Shown: positions 4,720-12,680 of the stretch, piece after piece
Layout of the letters: every line of letters begins with the position of its first letter
Position numbering within the stretch: the stretch's first letter is position 1
Assembly (NCBI GenBank): GCA_938004185.1
Contig: CALKWN010000169.1
Location: 1-38,461, forward strand
Direction of reading: 5' to 3'
DNA: 38,461 nucleotides
DNA from: an uncultured candidate division WWE3 bacterium
GTDB lineage: Bacteria; Patescibacteriota; WWE3; UBA101185; UBA10185
Made by a program: the position numbers and the translations under genes
The notes under the pieces: model-generated
The model's database searches: none
What the model was told of the DNA's origin: nothing
The model's input: only the letters and a program-made list of their open reading frames with translations

Positions 4720-6186
4720 ATGAAGAGGGCTGCTGCATACACGCGATTTTCGAGTGAGAAACAGACTGAATCATCTACGGCTGCGCAAATGGCGCAAATC
4801 TTAGAGTATGCGAAGAAGAACGGGTATCAAATAGTTAAGACGTACTCTGACGAAGCGCTGAGTGGATTTTTAGAAGCTGATAAAAGGGAAGGGCTTAGTG
4901 AGCTTATAAGGGACTCGAAGCAGATCAACTTCTCATATGTATTAGTGTGGAACTTTGACAGGCTTGCTCGGAAGAGGAAGATCATGCTTGACTTGAGGGA
5001 AGAGCTTGAGGGGCAGGGGATCACTTTAATCTCTATAACGCAAGAGATACCTCGAGGGCCGGAAGGGATAATCATAGAGAGTGTATATGATGCGATGTCG
5101 GAGATATACAGTTGGAACTTAGCTCGGAACGTTATGAGGGGAATGATACACAGTGCGAAGAACGGTGGTTTATGTGGGAGGAACGCGGCGTTTGGATACA
5201 TAAACGTGTATCATGAAGGGAAGCGGCAGATAGTGATAGACCCTGACCGATCGCAAGCTGTGAGGAAAGTGTTTGAAATGTACTCGCAAGGGGAGACGAT
5301 GTTAAGCATTGCCAAGTGGTTGAACGAGAAGAAGTACAAGACTAACAGGGGGAACGACTTCACGGTAGATTCGGTACGCAACATACTCTCTAACGAGATG
5401 TACAAAGGGACGATTGTATTCAACCGAAAGAGGGTACGAGGGAAGATGAATCCATATACAGATGTAGTGAGTATAAACGCGCCTCAGTATGCGATTGTTG
5501 ACAGGGACTTATGGGAGAGATCGCAAAAGGTAAGGGGGACTCGCAATCCGTTATCTGGTGCGATACCTATATTACGTGGGCTATTTACCTGCATGAAGTG
5601 TGGACGTAGGGTAGTGTACTCAAAGAGGGGGAAGAACAAATACAACATAGAACACGGGACGGAAGCAGGAGGGTATTACTACTGTTCATACTGCAAGAAA
5701 TCGAAAGGGATAACGAAATCGATAGGATCATTGAAGTTAGAGAATGTGGTGATCTTGGAGATAAAGAGGGAATTTGACAAAGCGTTAGAAGACATAGACA
5801 GGTTTACTGCGGAGATGAACGTCCTTTTGGAGAAAGAGTCTAATTACTTAGGCATCAGGACATTAGAAGAAGAGATCGAGGACATTGACAAAAGAATAGG
5901 GCATTTAACTTCCGTGGTTGAGAAGGGGAATACATCGCAAAGCATTGTTAACCGACTTGTAGAACTAGAAGACTTGCGCGGTAGTAAAATGAGAAAGCTA
6001 AAGAGCGTATCGACTGATATAACTCCTTTCACGACGGAAGAGATGACGGAGCAATTGACAAACTACTCGGAGGGATTGAGAGAGAATCGGGTGCTGAAGA
6101 ATCTTATAAAGGGAGGCACGATCGATTTTCAAGAGAGGGAAGTAACTTTCACCTTTCTACGTAGGTCGAGGACGCTCGCGGTGTAG
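4720..6186 (+). CDS. Large serine recombinase (phage integrase)
   Basis: This enzyme should integrate and excise the phage by site-specific recombination through a serine-DNA link. The N-terminal resolvase domain (about 1-150) has YTRFSSEKQ with the nucleophile at Ser11 and the NFDRLAR motif at 78-84. A recombinase domain follows (about 155-270), then a zinc ribbon with Cys291, Cys294, Cys322 and Cys325, and a coiled-coil stretch (about 350-430). At 488 residues it is a normal size. The start has a strong AGGAGG site six bases upstream. It is the only sure plus-strand gene and is followed by two terminators. Excision would need a directionality factor, which I cannot identify; the 70-residue basic protein or the RHH-like protein are candidates by size only. 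Confidence 0.95.
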   Translation: MKRAAAYTRFSSEKQTESSTAAQMAQILEYAKKNGYQIVKTYSDEALSGFLEADKREGLSELIRDSKQINFSYVLVWNFDRLARKRKIMLDLREELEGQGITLISITQEIPRGPEGIIIESVYDAMSEIYSWNLARNVMRGMIHSAKNGGLCGRNAAFGYINVYHEGKRQIVIDPDRSQAVRKVFEMYSQGETMLSIAKWLNEKKYKTNRGNDFTVDSVRNILSNEMYKGTIVFNRKRVRGKMNPYTDVVSINAPQYAIVDRDLWERSQKVRGTRNPLSGAIPILRGLFTCMKCGRRVVYSKRGKNKYNIEHGTEAGGYYYCSYCKKSKGITKSIGSLKLENVVILEIKREFDKALEDIDRFTAEMNVLLEKESNYLGIRTLEEEIEDIDKRIGHLTSVVEKGNTSQSIVNRLVELEDLRGSKMRKLKSVSTDITPFTTEEMTEQLTNYSEGLRENRVLKNLIKGGTIDFQEREVTFTFLRRSRTLAV

Positions 6187-6237
6187 AGTGTATCGGGTCT
6201 TCCCGACCATCAGTTAACACCGCTACTAAAACCATTA

Positions 6238-6263
6238 GACGCTACTTATGTAGCGTCGTTTTT
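6238..6263 (+). terminator. Intrinsic terminator of the integrase gene
   Basis: GACGCTAC-TTAT-GTAGCGTC, a perfect 8-bp stem, is followed by GTTTTT. It lies about 50 nt past the integrase stop. Confidence 0.8.
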
Positions 6264-6269
6264 AATAAA

Positions 6270-6300
6270 AAAGACCCTCTCCGAAGAGAGGGCTTTTTTA
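6270..6300. terminator. Bidirectional terminator between integrase and late operon
   Basis: AAGACCCTCTC-CGAA-GAGAGGGCTTTTTT has T-runs on both strands; the minus-strand loop is TTCG. It can stop integrase transcripts from the left and the late operon, which ends at 6317, from the right. Confidence 0.85.
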
Positions 6301-6316
6301 ATCGATTCATAGGAGG

Positions 6317-6574
6317 TTAAAGTCGGACTTCAAAACCGATCAACAGGTCTGGATATATTTTAATATCGAAGAGAGTCTCCCACAGCTTAACTCCTCCGAT
6401 ATGTAAGTAAACAGGGTTCTTGACTCTGAAACCGAATGTACCTGCAATCTCTTTTGGATCGATCATCAGGTTGATACTGAACCAATTCTTCTCAAATACA
6501 GGATAGAACTTGTACTTGAAGTCTGAAGTAGTGAACTCGGGGATTTTTACTCTAACACCTGATACCTCAATCAT
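6317..6574 (-). CDS. Last gene of the late operon, unknown function (85 aa)
   Basis: The start overlaps the end of the holin-like gene by eight bases, so the two are translated together. The product is beta-rich and soluble-looking, with IHGGVKLWETLFDI-like sequence in its second half (residues about 57-70) and no membrane segment. I recognise no family. Its place after the lysis genes and before the terminator suggests a late accessory role. Confidence 0.65.
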   Translation of the reverse strand: MIEVSGVRVKIPEFTTSDFKYKFYPVFEKNWFSINLMIDPKEIAGTFGFRVKNPVYLHIGGVKLWETLFDIKIYPDLLIGFEVRL

Positions 6575-7028
6575 CTTTCTTTAAGAACATGAGAAGGGAG
6601 GCCTCGATAACGTCTTCGATAGTAGCGATCTGCTCTGCGGTCAACTCTTTTCCGTCGGCCTGAGCGAACTTATTAACCACATCGAAGGCTTCTCTCTTTA
6701 TAGAATCATTCAATTTAGAAAGATCCCCTCCGGCTTCTTTAAGCTCTTTCTTAATTACCTTGTACTTCTGTTCCATCGCTGCGGTTGCGATCGTCGCATA
6801 CTTCATTATGAGATCGAGCGGAGAATCGTTATCCGGATCTTTGTCGATCTTTTTGATGATACCGGAAGCTATGTCGGTGATTATCTTAACTCCGGTAGGT
6901 ATCATATCTAGCGCGATCTTTTTAATCTCGCTTGATTCTCCTTCTCTCTTCTTCAAGAGAGTTATTATCACATAGACAAAAGCGATTACGACACCGATGT
7001 AAGTTACGTAATAAGCGATTTCAGTCAT
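6567..7028 (-). CDS. Holin, LLH-type
   Basis: One N-terminal membrane segment (about 4-26, YYVTYIGVVIAFVYVIITLL) is followed by basic residues (KKREGE) and a long helical cytoplasmic region with alternating charge. The C-terminal part (AQADGKELTAEQIATIEDVIEASL) is typical of the LLH family of phage holins, as is the length of 153 residues. It overlaps the endolysin gene by eight bases. A holin sets the time of lysis by opening the membrane. Assignment rests on pattern and neighbours. Confidence 0.75.
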   Translation of the reverse strand: MTEIAYYVTYIGVVIAFVYVIITLLKKREGESSEIKKIALDMIPTGVKIITDIASGIIKKIDKDPDNDSPLDLIMKYATIATAAMEQKYKVIKKELKEAGGDLSKLNDSIKREAFDVVNKFAQADGKELTAEQIATIEDVIEASLLMFLKKDD

Positions 7029-7470
7029 TCGTATCCCTCCAAGCTGGTAAGCTATGATAAACGCTCACGCACAATTCGTAGTAACTCGGATCGGTTGCAT
7101 ACGATCCCCACCTTCCGAATCTAAGGTGCTGGAAGTAAAGCTGAGGATTGTACCTGTAAGACCACGACAATTCGTACTCTTTTCTTATGCGCTCACAGTA
7201 TCTGAGCATACATTCTAGCGCGCTCTCGAACTTTCTGAACTTTGCCTGTGTTCGTTCAAAGCGATCGTTTGACCACTCTCTTGTTTGCTTAATGAAATAC
7301 GGTTCGTCCTCTCTTGCTTTAATACCGAAAAGGTTATTCTCATAGGCAGCATCTCCCCAACCTGTCTCTAAAGCGCTTTGAGCTAATATGATGTCTGCTA
7401 AAAGACCTGTTGCGCCTTCTACTAGGAGCGCCTCATAACCGTATCTCTTACAGAAGTCTATCTTTCTCAT
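7021..7470 (-). CDS. Endolysin: GH73 N-acetylglucosaminidase
   Basis: It should cut the glycan strand of peptidoglycan at lysis. Residues 26-50 (ADIILAQSALETGWGDAAYENNLFGIKA) carry the signature of the FlgJ/GH73 glucosaminidase family, with Glu35 as likely catalytic acid. The C-terminal FGRWGSYATDPSYYELCVSVY is also typical. At 149 residues it is a bare catalytic domain with no cell-wall-binding module and no signal peptide, so it depends on the holin for export. It lies between the XhlA-like and holin genes. Confidence 0.9.
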   Translation of the reverse strand: MRKIDFCKRYGYEALLVEGATGLLADIILAQSALETGWGDAAYENNLFGIKAREDEPYFIKQTREWSNDRFERTQAKFRKFESALECMLRYCERIRKEYELSWSYRYNPQLYFQHLRFGRWGSYATDPSYYELCVSVYHSLPAWRDTND

Positions 7471-7940
7471 TTAACCACCTTGCTTATGATGTCCAGAAGT
7501 TTTATACCGAACGCTCCGAGCGCTGCTATAAGAACTGCTTTCCACAATTCCACCTTTTTACCTTTGAGATCGAACGTCTTCTCTTTTTGCATATGTTCCG
7601 TCTCGAGCTGATATTTTCTAATGTCGAAGTTTCCGTTAACCACCTTTTCAACCAGAGCTTTGTTCATCTCGAATATAGACTGAGTGAAGTTAGGCTCGAA
7701 TTTATCCTTGAAATAGTTAATAAGCTCTTCTCTGAATGATTCGAGTGTTGTGTTTTGATGATCTTTGAAAGCATCGATTGCCTTCTTCTGCTCTGCTTTA
7801 TACTCCTCCAGTTGGTTGGCTAGCGAATCGTACTCTAGATTCAGCATTTGCCTCACCCTCCTGAGTATCTGTTCTTCAATCTTCTCTCTGTTGTCTCTGA
7901 AATAACATATTTCGTGAATGATTTCTTTTTCGTCTGGCAT
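7467..7940 (-). CDS. XhlA-like membrane-anchored coiled-coil protein (lysis cassette)
   Basis: A long coiled coil (about 15-135, rich in Glu, Lys and Gln) leads to one C-terminal membrane segment (about 132-152, LWKAVLIAALGAFGIKLLDII). The coiled-coil plus C-terminal anchor resembles the haemolysin XhlA family, which works with a holin and endolysin in PBSX-type phages; XhlA itself is shorter. Its position directly before the endolysin, with ATGA-type overlap, supports a role in lysis. A spanin-like or second holin role cannot be excluded. Confidence 0.65.
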   Translation of the reverse strand: MPDEKEIIHEICYFRDNREKIEEQILRRVRQMLNLEYDSLANQLEEYKAEQKKAIDAFKDHQNTTLESFREELINYFKDKFEPNFTQSIFEMNKALVEKVVNGNFDIRKYQLETEHMQKEKTFDLKGKKVELWKAVLIAALGAFGIKLLDIISKVVK

Positions 7941-7954
7941 ATGGCATCTCCTTC

Positions 7955-8713
7955 TTAGTATTTAATCCATATGTCCCCATCAGAACCACCTGACGGATCG
8001 CTAGTTGAGAGCGTGATTTTCCTTACTTGATCTGCGTCGTATGAAGAACCTGTCTCTTCCCAATCAGTACCGTTGTAAGATTTCAGCACGTCGTTGGTAG
8101 TGTCGTACCAAAGCTGACCTTCTACTGGCGACGACGGAGCAGTACCACTTCTCGTAGTAACACCTTTGTTTGCGTTTACAGCTTGTGTAGTCCTCTCTGG
8201 AGTCATATACTTATTTGAAACTGATCCTGCTTCCGCTTCCGCTTGAGAAGCTATACCATAATTTTGTACGCTTCCCAAACCAACGTCTGAGCTTGCTGGC
8301 GAAGCCCACACTGCCGTTCCAGAAGAACTGTATTTTAGGAACTGTCCAGAAGCACCACCAGTTGGAACGTGCTTATTACCTGCTGACGTAGGGTGAACGT
8401 AGTTGTTGGCATTAGTCGCTACACCATCTAGTTTCGTCTTATCGGCTGAACTCATAAGACCTGCTACGGAGGTAGTAGCTGCTGCCGTAATGCTTACTGT
8501 ATCCCATGTAGAACCATTCCACAGTTTCAATATAGAGTTTTCTGTATCGTACCAGAGGGTCTTTCCAGATACCTTGTTCGTCGGCTCAGAAGCTGCCCTG
8601 TAAAGGACAGGCATCTCGTCGATCTTATCCATATTCGCGTTGATTACGGATATATCTACGTTGTCCGTTCCGGCTGGCTTAGTCAGTTGGTGATTAGTTG
8701 TAGTTGTACCCAT
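7955..8713 (-). CDS. Tail fibre protein 2 (252 aa) with fibre repeats
   Basis: The N-terminus (TTTNHQLTKPAGTDNVDISVINANMDKIDEM) is typical of phage fibre or collar proteins that attach to the baseplate. A repeat in the middle (LGSVQNYGIASQAEAEAG, then NKYMTPERT) also occurs twice in the fibre gene at 12681. Two copies of a LWYDTxNxxLKxxNGxxW motif lie at about 53-70 and 202-218. The last 15 residues, SDPSGGSDGDIWIKY, are identical to the end of the 12681 product. It probably forms or caps a side fibre and contacts the host. Confidence 0.75.
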   Translation of the reverse strand: MGTTTTNHQLTKPAGTDNVDISVINANMDKIDEMPVLYRAASEPTNKVSGKTLWYDTENSILKLWNGSTWDTVSITAAATTSVAGLMSSADKTKLDGVATNANNYVHPTSAGNKHVPTGGASGQFLKYSSSGTAVWASPASSDVGLGSVQNYGIASQAEAEAGSVSNKYMTPERTTQAVNANKGVTTRSGTAPSSPVEGQLWYDTTNDVLKSYNGTDWEETGSSYDADQVRKITLSTSDPSGGSDGDIWIKY

Positions 8714-8714
8714 G

Positions 8715-9068
8715 TCAGCCCTCCCTCAACGACCATTCTCCGTTAACTGCTTTACCGTAAACGTTTATCGTGTTCTCCCCCAAATCGAGATCGTCAGCAT
8801 TAACCTGCGCGGTCAGGTCAACTTCGGCATCGATTTTCAAAACTTCGTTCCAGCTTTGATCGTCGATGTCGTTCCAATTCTGATCGGATAAGTTAGACCA
8901 ATCCTTTACATCGTCTGTAAGCAAATCCCCTGTATCATACGAAGAACCACCCTTTATAACTCTCCATGCGGTTATGTCCACATCTGACTCGAAAGTTACG
9001 AGAGCGGAAGTGAATCCTTCCATATACGACAACTTGTATTTGTTTACATTGAGAATGGCTATGCTCAT
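8715..9068 (-). CDS. Tail-fibre-region protein, unknown (117 aa)
   Basis: The start is set at the ATG at 9068, which overlaps the upstream stop as ATGA and follows AAGTGAG; the longer frame to 9131 lies inside the neighbour. The product is acidic and beta-rich, with a repeated DWSNLSDQNW-NDIDDQSWNE pattern at the middle (residues about 58-75). No family is recognised. Sitting between adhesion genes, it may be part of the fibre or receptor-binding complex. Confidence 0.6.
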   Translation of the reverse strand: MSIAILNVNKYKLSYMEGFTSALVTFESDVDITAWRVIKGGSSYDTGDLLTDDVKDWSNLSDQNWNDIDDQSWNEVLKIDAEVDLTAQVNADDLDLGENTINVYGKAVNGEWSLREG

Positions 9069-9370
9069 ACAAAACTCACTTCGAGCGGTGTCCTCTTTAG
9101 AGAAATGGTATTTGAAATCTCCGCGTACCATTCATAGTAGTATCTGAATAGGGATAGAGGATCGTGATTGTATTCGGAATCAGGGATCGTGTATATGTAG
9201 AAGTAACTCCCTACTGCTAATTTATGCTCCGCTCCTATGCTGACTTCATCTATTTTCACCATGTTGTTGTCGTATATTTTGAGTTTGATGAGCGACGGAT
9301 CAACAGGCGCACCTGCAAAGTCCTTGAATAGAACATTGAGTTTTATAGAATTTCCAGATTGATATGGCAT
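9065..9370 (-). CDS. Tail-region protein, Ig-like BppU-type fold possible (101 aa)
   Basis: The ATG at 9370 (MPYQSGNSIKLNVLF) is preceded by GGAGAGTGAGACA; the earlier ATG at 9385 lies inside the previous gene. The pattern SIKLNVLFKDFAGAPVDPSLIKLKIYD resembles beta-sandwich domains of phage baseplate upper proteins that begin with a strand-turn-strand motif and an 'x-P-x-LT-v' layout. The rest is beta-rich and aromatic (YYYEWYAEI). Likely structural; exact role unknown. Confidence 0.55.
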   Translation of the reverse strand: MPYQSGNSIKLNVLFKDFAGAPVDPSLIKLKIYDNNMVKIDEVSIGAEHKLAVGSYFYIYTIPDSEYNHDPLSLFRYYYEWYAEISNTISLKRTPLEVSFV

Positions 9371-9374
9371 TGTC

Positions 9375-9869
9375 TCACTCTCCAATGAAAACGTCTATCT
9401 CTCTAACTTCCTCGTCGGTTTCAATATCTCTGGTAGCGATGTTATCAAGGACTGCTCTAACTGATTCTGAAGTGTAAACTTCTCTCGTATGCTCGCTGAT
9501 GATTACGTTTCTTATATCTTCCGACGATGTGATGTACAGTATCACAGCTCCGTCTGCCATTACTAAGACTGCCTTCTGATCTATGTTAGAGACATTAAAG
9601 ACCTCGTCTCTTGCCCTTGCGAATATCGTACATACTCCTGACGCAATAGCATTGAATGATATGCTCCCAAAAAGCCTGTCTCCATCGTGAGTTAAGGTAA
9701 TGTCGTGCCTGACACCTTCTGAATCGATTATGAAAACATCGTGCCATAAGTCTAAATCCTCGTTTGAAAGAATGACTATTGGAAGTGGTTCTCTCTTAGT
9801 AGTGTAATCAGGACAGCTTATCTCTATTACAGGAGGTGTGGTGTCCAGATTCAATATAAAATACGACAT
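9375..9869 (-). CDS. Tail-associated Ig-like protein (164 aa)
   Basis: It opens with MSYFILNLDTTPPVIEI, matching the start of the neighbour at 9910 (MASYFTLTLDTTGP), so the two genes are paralogues at least at the N-terminus. Such LDTTxP strands begin bacterial and phage Ig-like domains. The second half is acidic and contains TSEDIRNVIISEHTREVYTS-like helix-strand alternation. Probably a virion surface protein or adhesin; receptor unknown. Confidence 0.6.
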   Translation of the reverse strand: MSYFILNLDTTPPVIEISCPDYTTKREPLPIVILSNEDLDLWHDVFIIDSEGVRHDITLTHDGDRLFGSISFNAIASGVCTIFARARDEVFNVSNIDQKAVLVMADGAVILYITSSEDIRNVIISEHTREVYTSESVRAVLDNIATRDIETDEEVREIDVFIGE

Positions 9870-9880
9870 AACTCACCTCA

Positions 9881-9911
9881 AGAAAGAGGGAGCTTTCGCT
9901 CCCCCCTTTTT
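9881..9911 (-). terminator. Hairpin after the Ig-like gene at 9910
   Basis: On the minus strand GGGAGC-GAAA-GCTCCC is followed by TCTTTCTT. It overlaps the stop of the 9910 gene and sits before the ribosome site of the next gene, so it probably reduces rather than ends transcription. Confidence 0.6.
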
Positions 9912-10590
9912 AAGCAGACCAGTTACCAGCGTCGTCAAGGACAAACACTTTAACGATCTTGTCTCCGTCGCCTGAACTCGCTGTTTCAAGGTCAGCACCT
10001 TTGATCGTTACCGTGATAGGCGTTGAAGCAGGATAGTCTCCTGTGCTACCTGAAACGTTCGTTGATCCTGCCGTAGTTGGAATTTGAGTACCTGAATCGT
10101 GTGGCGATCCAGAAGTTGCTACGACTTTCACCTTGTACTGGTCGAAGATTGAATCCGAAGAGAACTGGAAAGTCATGCTGTTCTTTCCAGCAATCTTAGA
10201 AATCTTCGTCGCAGACACGTTGGAGATCGTAACGACTGGCAGGGTCATGTCAAGCGTTATAGTGTCAGACGCTTGAGAGGATTCGTTGTACACATCGTCT
10301 CTGATCTTCAGGTATATGGTCTTTGAACCGTCTCCCGAAGAGAGCTTTACCTGCTGAGAAGTTGAGTACGCGATCCATGCGGAAGCACCTTCCGTCGCCT
10401 GAATGTTGGCGTTGTGAGTAGTGTCAACGTCTCCCCACAGTTTCATCTGGTAGCCAGTTGTCGGGCTATCAGTCGTTCCTATTGTTGCTGTTACAAGTTG
10501 CTGAGTCGCATATTGCGCACCACTGTCTAGTGTAATACTAGGACTTGCTGGCCCAGTGGTGTCCAGCGTTAGTGTAAAATAACTAGCCAT
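9910..10590 (-). CDS. Ig-like tail adhesin or fibre protein (226 aa)
   Basis: The protein is Ser/Thr/Gly-rich and beta-rich, with two Ig-like stretches: about 1-110, beginning LTLDTTGPASPSITLDSG and ending in IYLKIRDDVYNESS, and about 115-226, ending KIVKVFVLDDAGNWS. The 'vR/LDDaGN.s' ends are typical of bacterial Ig-like repeats used as spacers or sugar-binding modules on virions. Its N-terminus is shared with the next gene. Start ATG at 10590 after GAGGTGGAGAC. Confidence 0.65.
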   Translation of the reverse strand: MASYFTLTLDTTGPASPSITLDSGAQYATQQLVTATIGTTDSPTTGYQMKLWGDVDTTHNANIQATEGASAWIAYSTSQQVKLSSGDGSKTIYLKIRDDVYNESSQASDTITLDMTLPVVTISNVSATKISKIAGKNSMTFQFSSDSIFDQYKVKVVATSGSPHDSGTQIPTTAGSTNVSGSTGDYPASTPITVTIKGADLETASSGDGDKIVKVFVLDDAGNWSA

Positions 10591-10599
10591 GTCTCCACC

Positions 10600-10711
10600 T
10601 CATCTGTACCCGATTGTTCGGAGTAGTTTTCTTATTGTTGTTTTCTTAGGGAATATCCAGTAAGGAAGTATCTTTAGAAGGATTAACGTTACCACTGTCT
10701 TTGTTAAACAG
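10600..10711 (-). pseudogene. Possible decayed third copy of the small XkdX-like gene
   Basis: Just after the 50-residue gene the minus strand reads CTG-TTT-AAC-AAA-GAC-AGT (LFNKDS), like the FTKTS and FNENS starts of the two genes upstream. A different frame from a GTG at 10695 then gives VVTLILLKILPYW and ends RKLLRTIGYR, with a stop at 10602-10600. Together they resemble the neighbours broken by a frameshift. A stand-alone 31-residue hydrophobic peptide is the alternative. Confidence 0.3.
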
Positions 10712-10714
10712 GAG

Positions 10715-10867
10715 TTATACTTCACCGTGAGGTATGCCTATAAGGTCAAGCACCTCAGCGACTGCTGTTCTGAGATTTAGGAGTCTGGGAACATCATCGA
10801 ACGAATAGATACCGATTAGAATTAGTGCGACCCATGTCTTTACAACACCGCTTGTCTTAGTAAACAT
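10715..10867 (-). CDS. Small XkdX-like protein (50 aa), paralogue of the next gene
   Basis: The ATG at 10867 follows GGAGGTGAATG; another ATG one codon upstream overlaps the previous stop. The product starts MFTKTSGVVKTW and contains VPRLLNLRTAV, matching FNENSAIVKVW and VPKLYNLRDVL in the 76-residue protein upstream. Tiny proteins of this kind (XkdX family) follow tail-fibre genes in PBSX-type phages; their function is not known. No other evidence. Confidence 0.6.
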   Translation of the reverse strand: MFTKTSGVVKTWVALILIGIYSFDDVPRLLNLRTAVAEVLDLIGIPHGEV

Positions 10868-11097
10868 CATTCACCTCCGAGAAGTTTTTCGACTTCTGCC
10901 TTTACTCCGAAGTCTTGAGTAACATCGTTTATTGTCGCTTGTCCGCTGTTTATTAGAAGAATCCATCTTGCCACAAGGAGATCCCTCAGAACATCTCTCA
11001 GGTTATACAGCTTTGGTACTGCGCTTTCAGGCACTCTTCCCTCGTCATACCATTTGAGCCAGACTTTTACTATTGCGCTGTTTTCGTTAAACATCAC
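10867..11097 (-). CDS. Small XkdX-like protein (76 aa)
   Basis: The sequence SAIVKVWLKWYDEGRVPESAV resembles the VKxYYDxGxYTxExV pattern of XkdX proteins that follow fibre genes in PBSX-type phages, here with a longer helical tail (LRDVLRDLLVARWILLINSG). It overlaps the upstream gene by four bases and the downstream paralogue by one or four. Role unknown. Confidence 0.6.
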   Translation of the reverse strand: MMFNENSAIVKVWLKWYDEGRVPESAVPKLYNLRDVLRDLLVARWILLINSGQATINDVTQDFGVKAEVEKLLGGE

Positions 11098-11432
11098 TCA
11101 CCTACCATGCTTCCGAGGACAATTGTCAACTCGATGATCGCCTGTTGAAGTACAAGATTTTCGCCAGCAAGAGAATCTATTGTATTTCTTGCGGTGTTAA
11201 GCTGTGTCAATATCTCTTGTGCTTGCGGAGAGCATCTAACCATTCCATAACCTGTAACGTAAAACTCTTCATTTAGGATTTCTACATAAAGCGTTATTAC
11301 GTTCTCGAACTCGTCTCCTTCGGACAAATCTGTGCTTTCTAAGTACACAACACCGTATCCTTCTTCAGACGCTATCTGCGTAGATGATATTTTCACTACC
11401 TGTTTTGAATCCAAGTTGAATTTGATGTACAT
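11094..11432 (-). CDS. Fibre-region protein of unknown function (112 aa)
   Basis: The start is placed at ATG 11432 (MYIKFNLDSKQVV), two bases after the stop of the adhesin gene and preceded by GGCGGTG; the longer frame to 11489 overlaps the adhesin by 56 bases with no ribosome site. The first 70 residues are beta-rich; the C-terminus (LTQLNTARNTIDSLAGENLVLQQAIIEL) is a coiled coil. This head-plus-coil layout is common in trimeric fibre accessory or chaperone proteins of phages. No family named. Confidence 0.55.
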   Translation of the reverse strand: MYIKFNLDSKQVVKISSTQIASEEGYGVVYLESTDLSEGDEFENVITLYVEILNEEFYVTGYGMVRCSPQAQEILTQLNTARNTIDSLAGENLVLQQAIIELTIVLGSMVGE

Positions 11433-11433
11433 A

Positions 11434-12672
11434 TCACACCGCCCATATTCTGTATATGTTTGCCGTTCGTATGTAAGTTTCCATGCCATTAAACGAATTG
11501 AGTATTAAGTAGAACAAACCTGAACTGGACGACACATTTACGCTGTCCGTCCTCCTGCTAAATCCGTAGTTTCCTGTTACAGACGGACTTGGTGAAATTG
11601 AGGTATCGCTTGTGGATATACCAAATCTTACAAAACAATAATTCCCTGTTCCATATGTTCTTAGTAATTCCCAATCAATATAAAGTGTCGTCAAGTTAGT
11701 AACATCTATCAGATGCCGCGAAGAACAAATCATTCCTTGATTGAACGAACTCATTTTAATAAATTCATTAAAACCTGAAAACTCATGATAATACGTGATT
11801 CTGTCTGAATTGAAAGTAACTGTTCTGTATGTAGCGTGTAGGTTGCTTGGATACCAAAGGTCTGCGTTTGCTCTTTGACTTTCCGGATTATAAATTTCCA
11901 AAGGCTCATGTACACGCTTCCAAGTGCCTGATTTTATGAAAATGCTCTTCGGCAGAACCCAATCAGAACCCACTTTTACCTTTGTTTCTTCATTTGCAAC
12001 TACATCTCTTAGCTTTTTATATGTTATTGAAGATCCCGAACCACCGTAATATGTTCCGTCATTGCTTCCTACGTTGTCTGCTGCGGTGCTTCCACTCGTT
12101 TCATCAAGTAACCACTGTGCTATTGGTGCTGTCTCTGGCTCTGCTGTTCTATACACAAGTTTTTCTACATCTTCATCTTCAACTCGGTAATTATAAAGTC
12201 TAAAGTCCCTCAAATTCCCCTTGAAGTAGTTGCTTGCAGAGCTTCCTTTTCTTCCTATTGCTAAACTCTCGCCAGACTGATAAACAGGGTTTGCCGACGT
12301 TGAAAACGAATAGTATACCATATCATCAACATAAAAACGTATGCTGTATCCACTTCCATCTCTAGCTAGGGCGAACATATGCCATCTACCGTCACTCCAC
12401 CAATAATCCCAAGCCATTGCCTGTTCTGCTTGACCAGTACTTGTTACATAGCCAACAACAAGTCTTTTATTTGCTCCGTCTATATATACATAATATCCTT
12501 TCGTTCCCCAACCGAGAAGGTACTCTATTCCAGAAGGCATAGAATCGATTTTGAACCAGCCTGTAAGAGTAAAGCTCGACGTTATTTTAAGAGCGGACAC
12601 TTCCCCTAAATCTACGTAATCATCAGTTCCATCGAAATATCTATTTCCTATTGGCACATTTACAGCTAACAT
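11434..12672 (-). CDS. Tail adhesin with LamG/concanavalin-like lectin domain (412 aa)
   Basis: The first 170 residues match the LamG-like fold: YFDGTDDYVDLG, then SFTLTGWFKID, GRWHMFALARDGSG, FYVDDMVYYS and FKGNLRDFRLYN are its standard strands in order. Such domains bind sugars. A linker with another strand-rich section follows (AQWLLDETSGSTAADNVG), then a beta-rich C-terminal half of unknown fold. It lies in the fibre cluster and is a strong candidate for the receptor-binding protein that recognises a host surface glycan. Start ATG at 12672, ribosome site GAGGTGACAT. Confidence 0.75.
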   Translation of the reverse strand: MLAVNVPIGNRYFDGTDDYVDLGEVSALKITSSFTLTGWFKIDSMPSGIEYLLGWGTKGYYVYIDGANKRLVVGYVTSTGQAEQAMAWDYWWSDGRWHMFALARDGSGYSIRFYVDDMVYYSFSTSANPVYQSGESLAIGRKGSSASNYFKGNLRDFRLYNYRVEDEDVEKLVYRTAEPETAPIAQWLLDETSGSTAADNVGSNDGTYYGGSGSSITYKKLRDVVANEETKVKVGSDWVLPKSIFIKSGTWKRVHEPLEIYNPESQRANADLWYPSNLHATYRTVTFNSDRITYYHEFSGFNEFIKMSSFNQGMICSSRHLIDVTNLTTLYIDWELLRTYGTGNYCFVRFGISTSDTSISPSPSVTGNYGFSRRTDSVNVSSSSGLFYLILNSFNGMETYIRTANIYRIWAV

Positions 12673-12680
12673 ATGTCACC

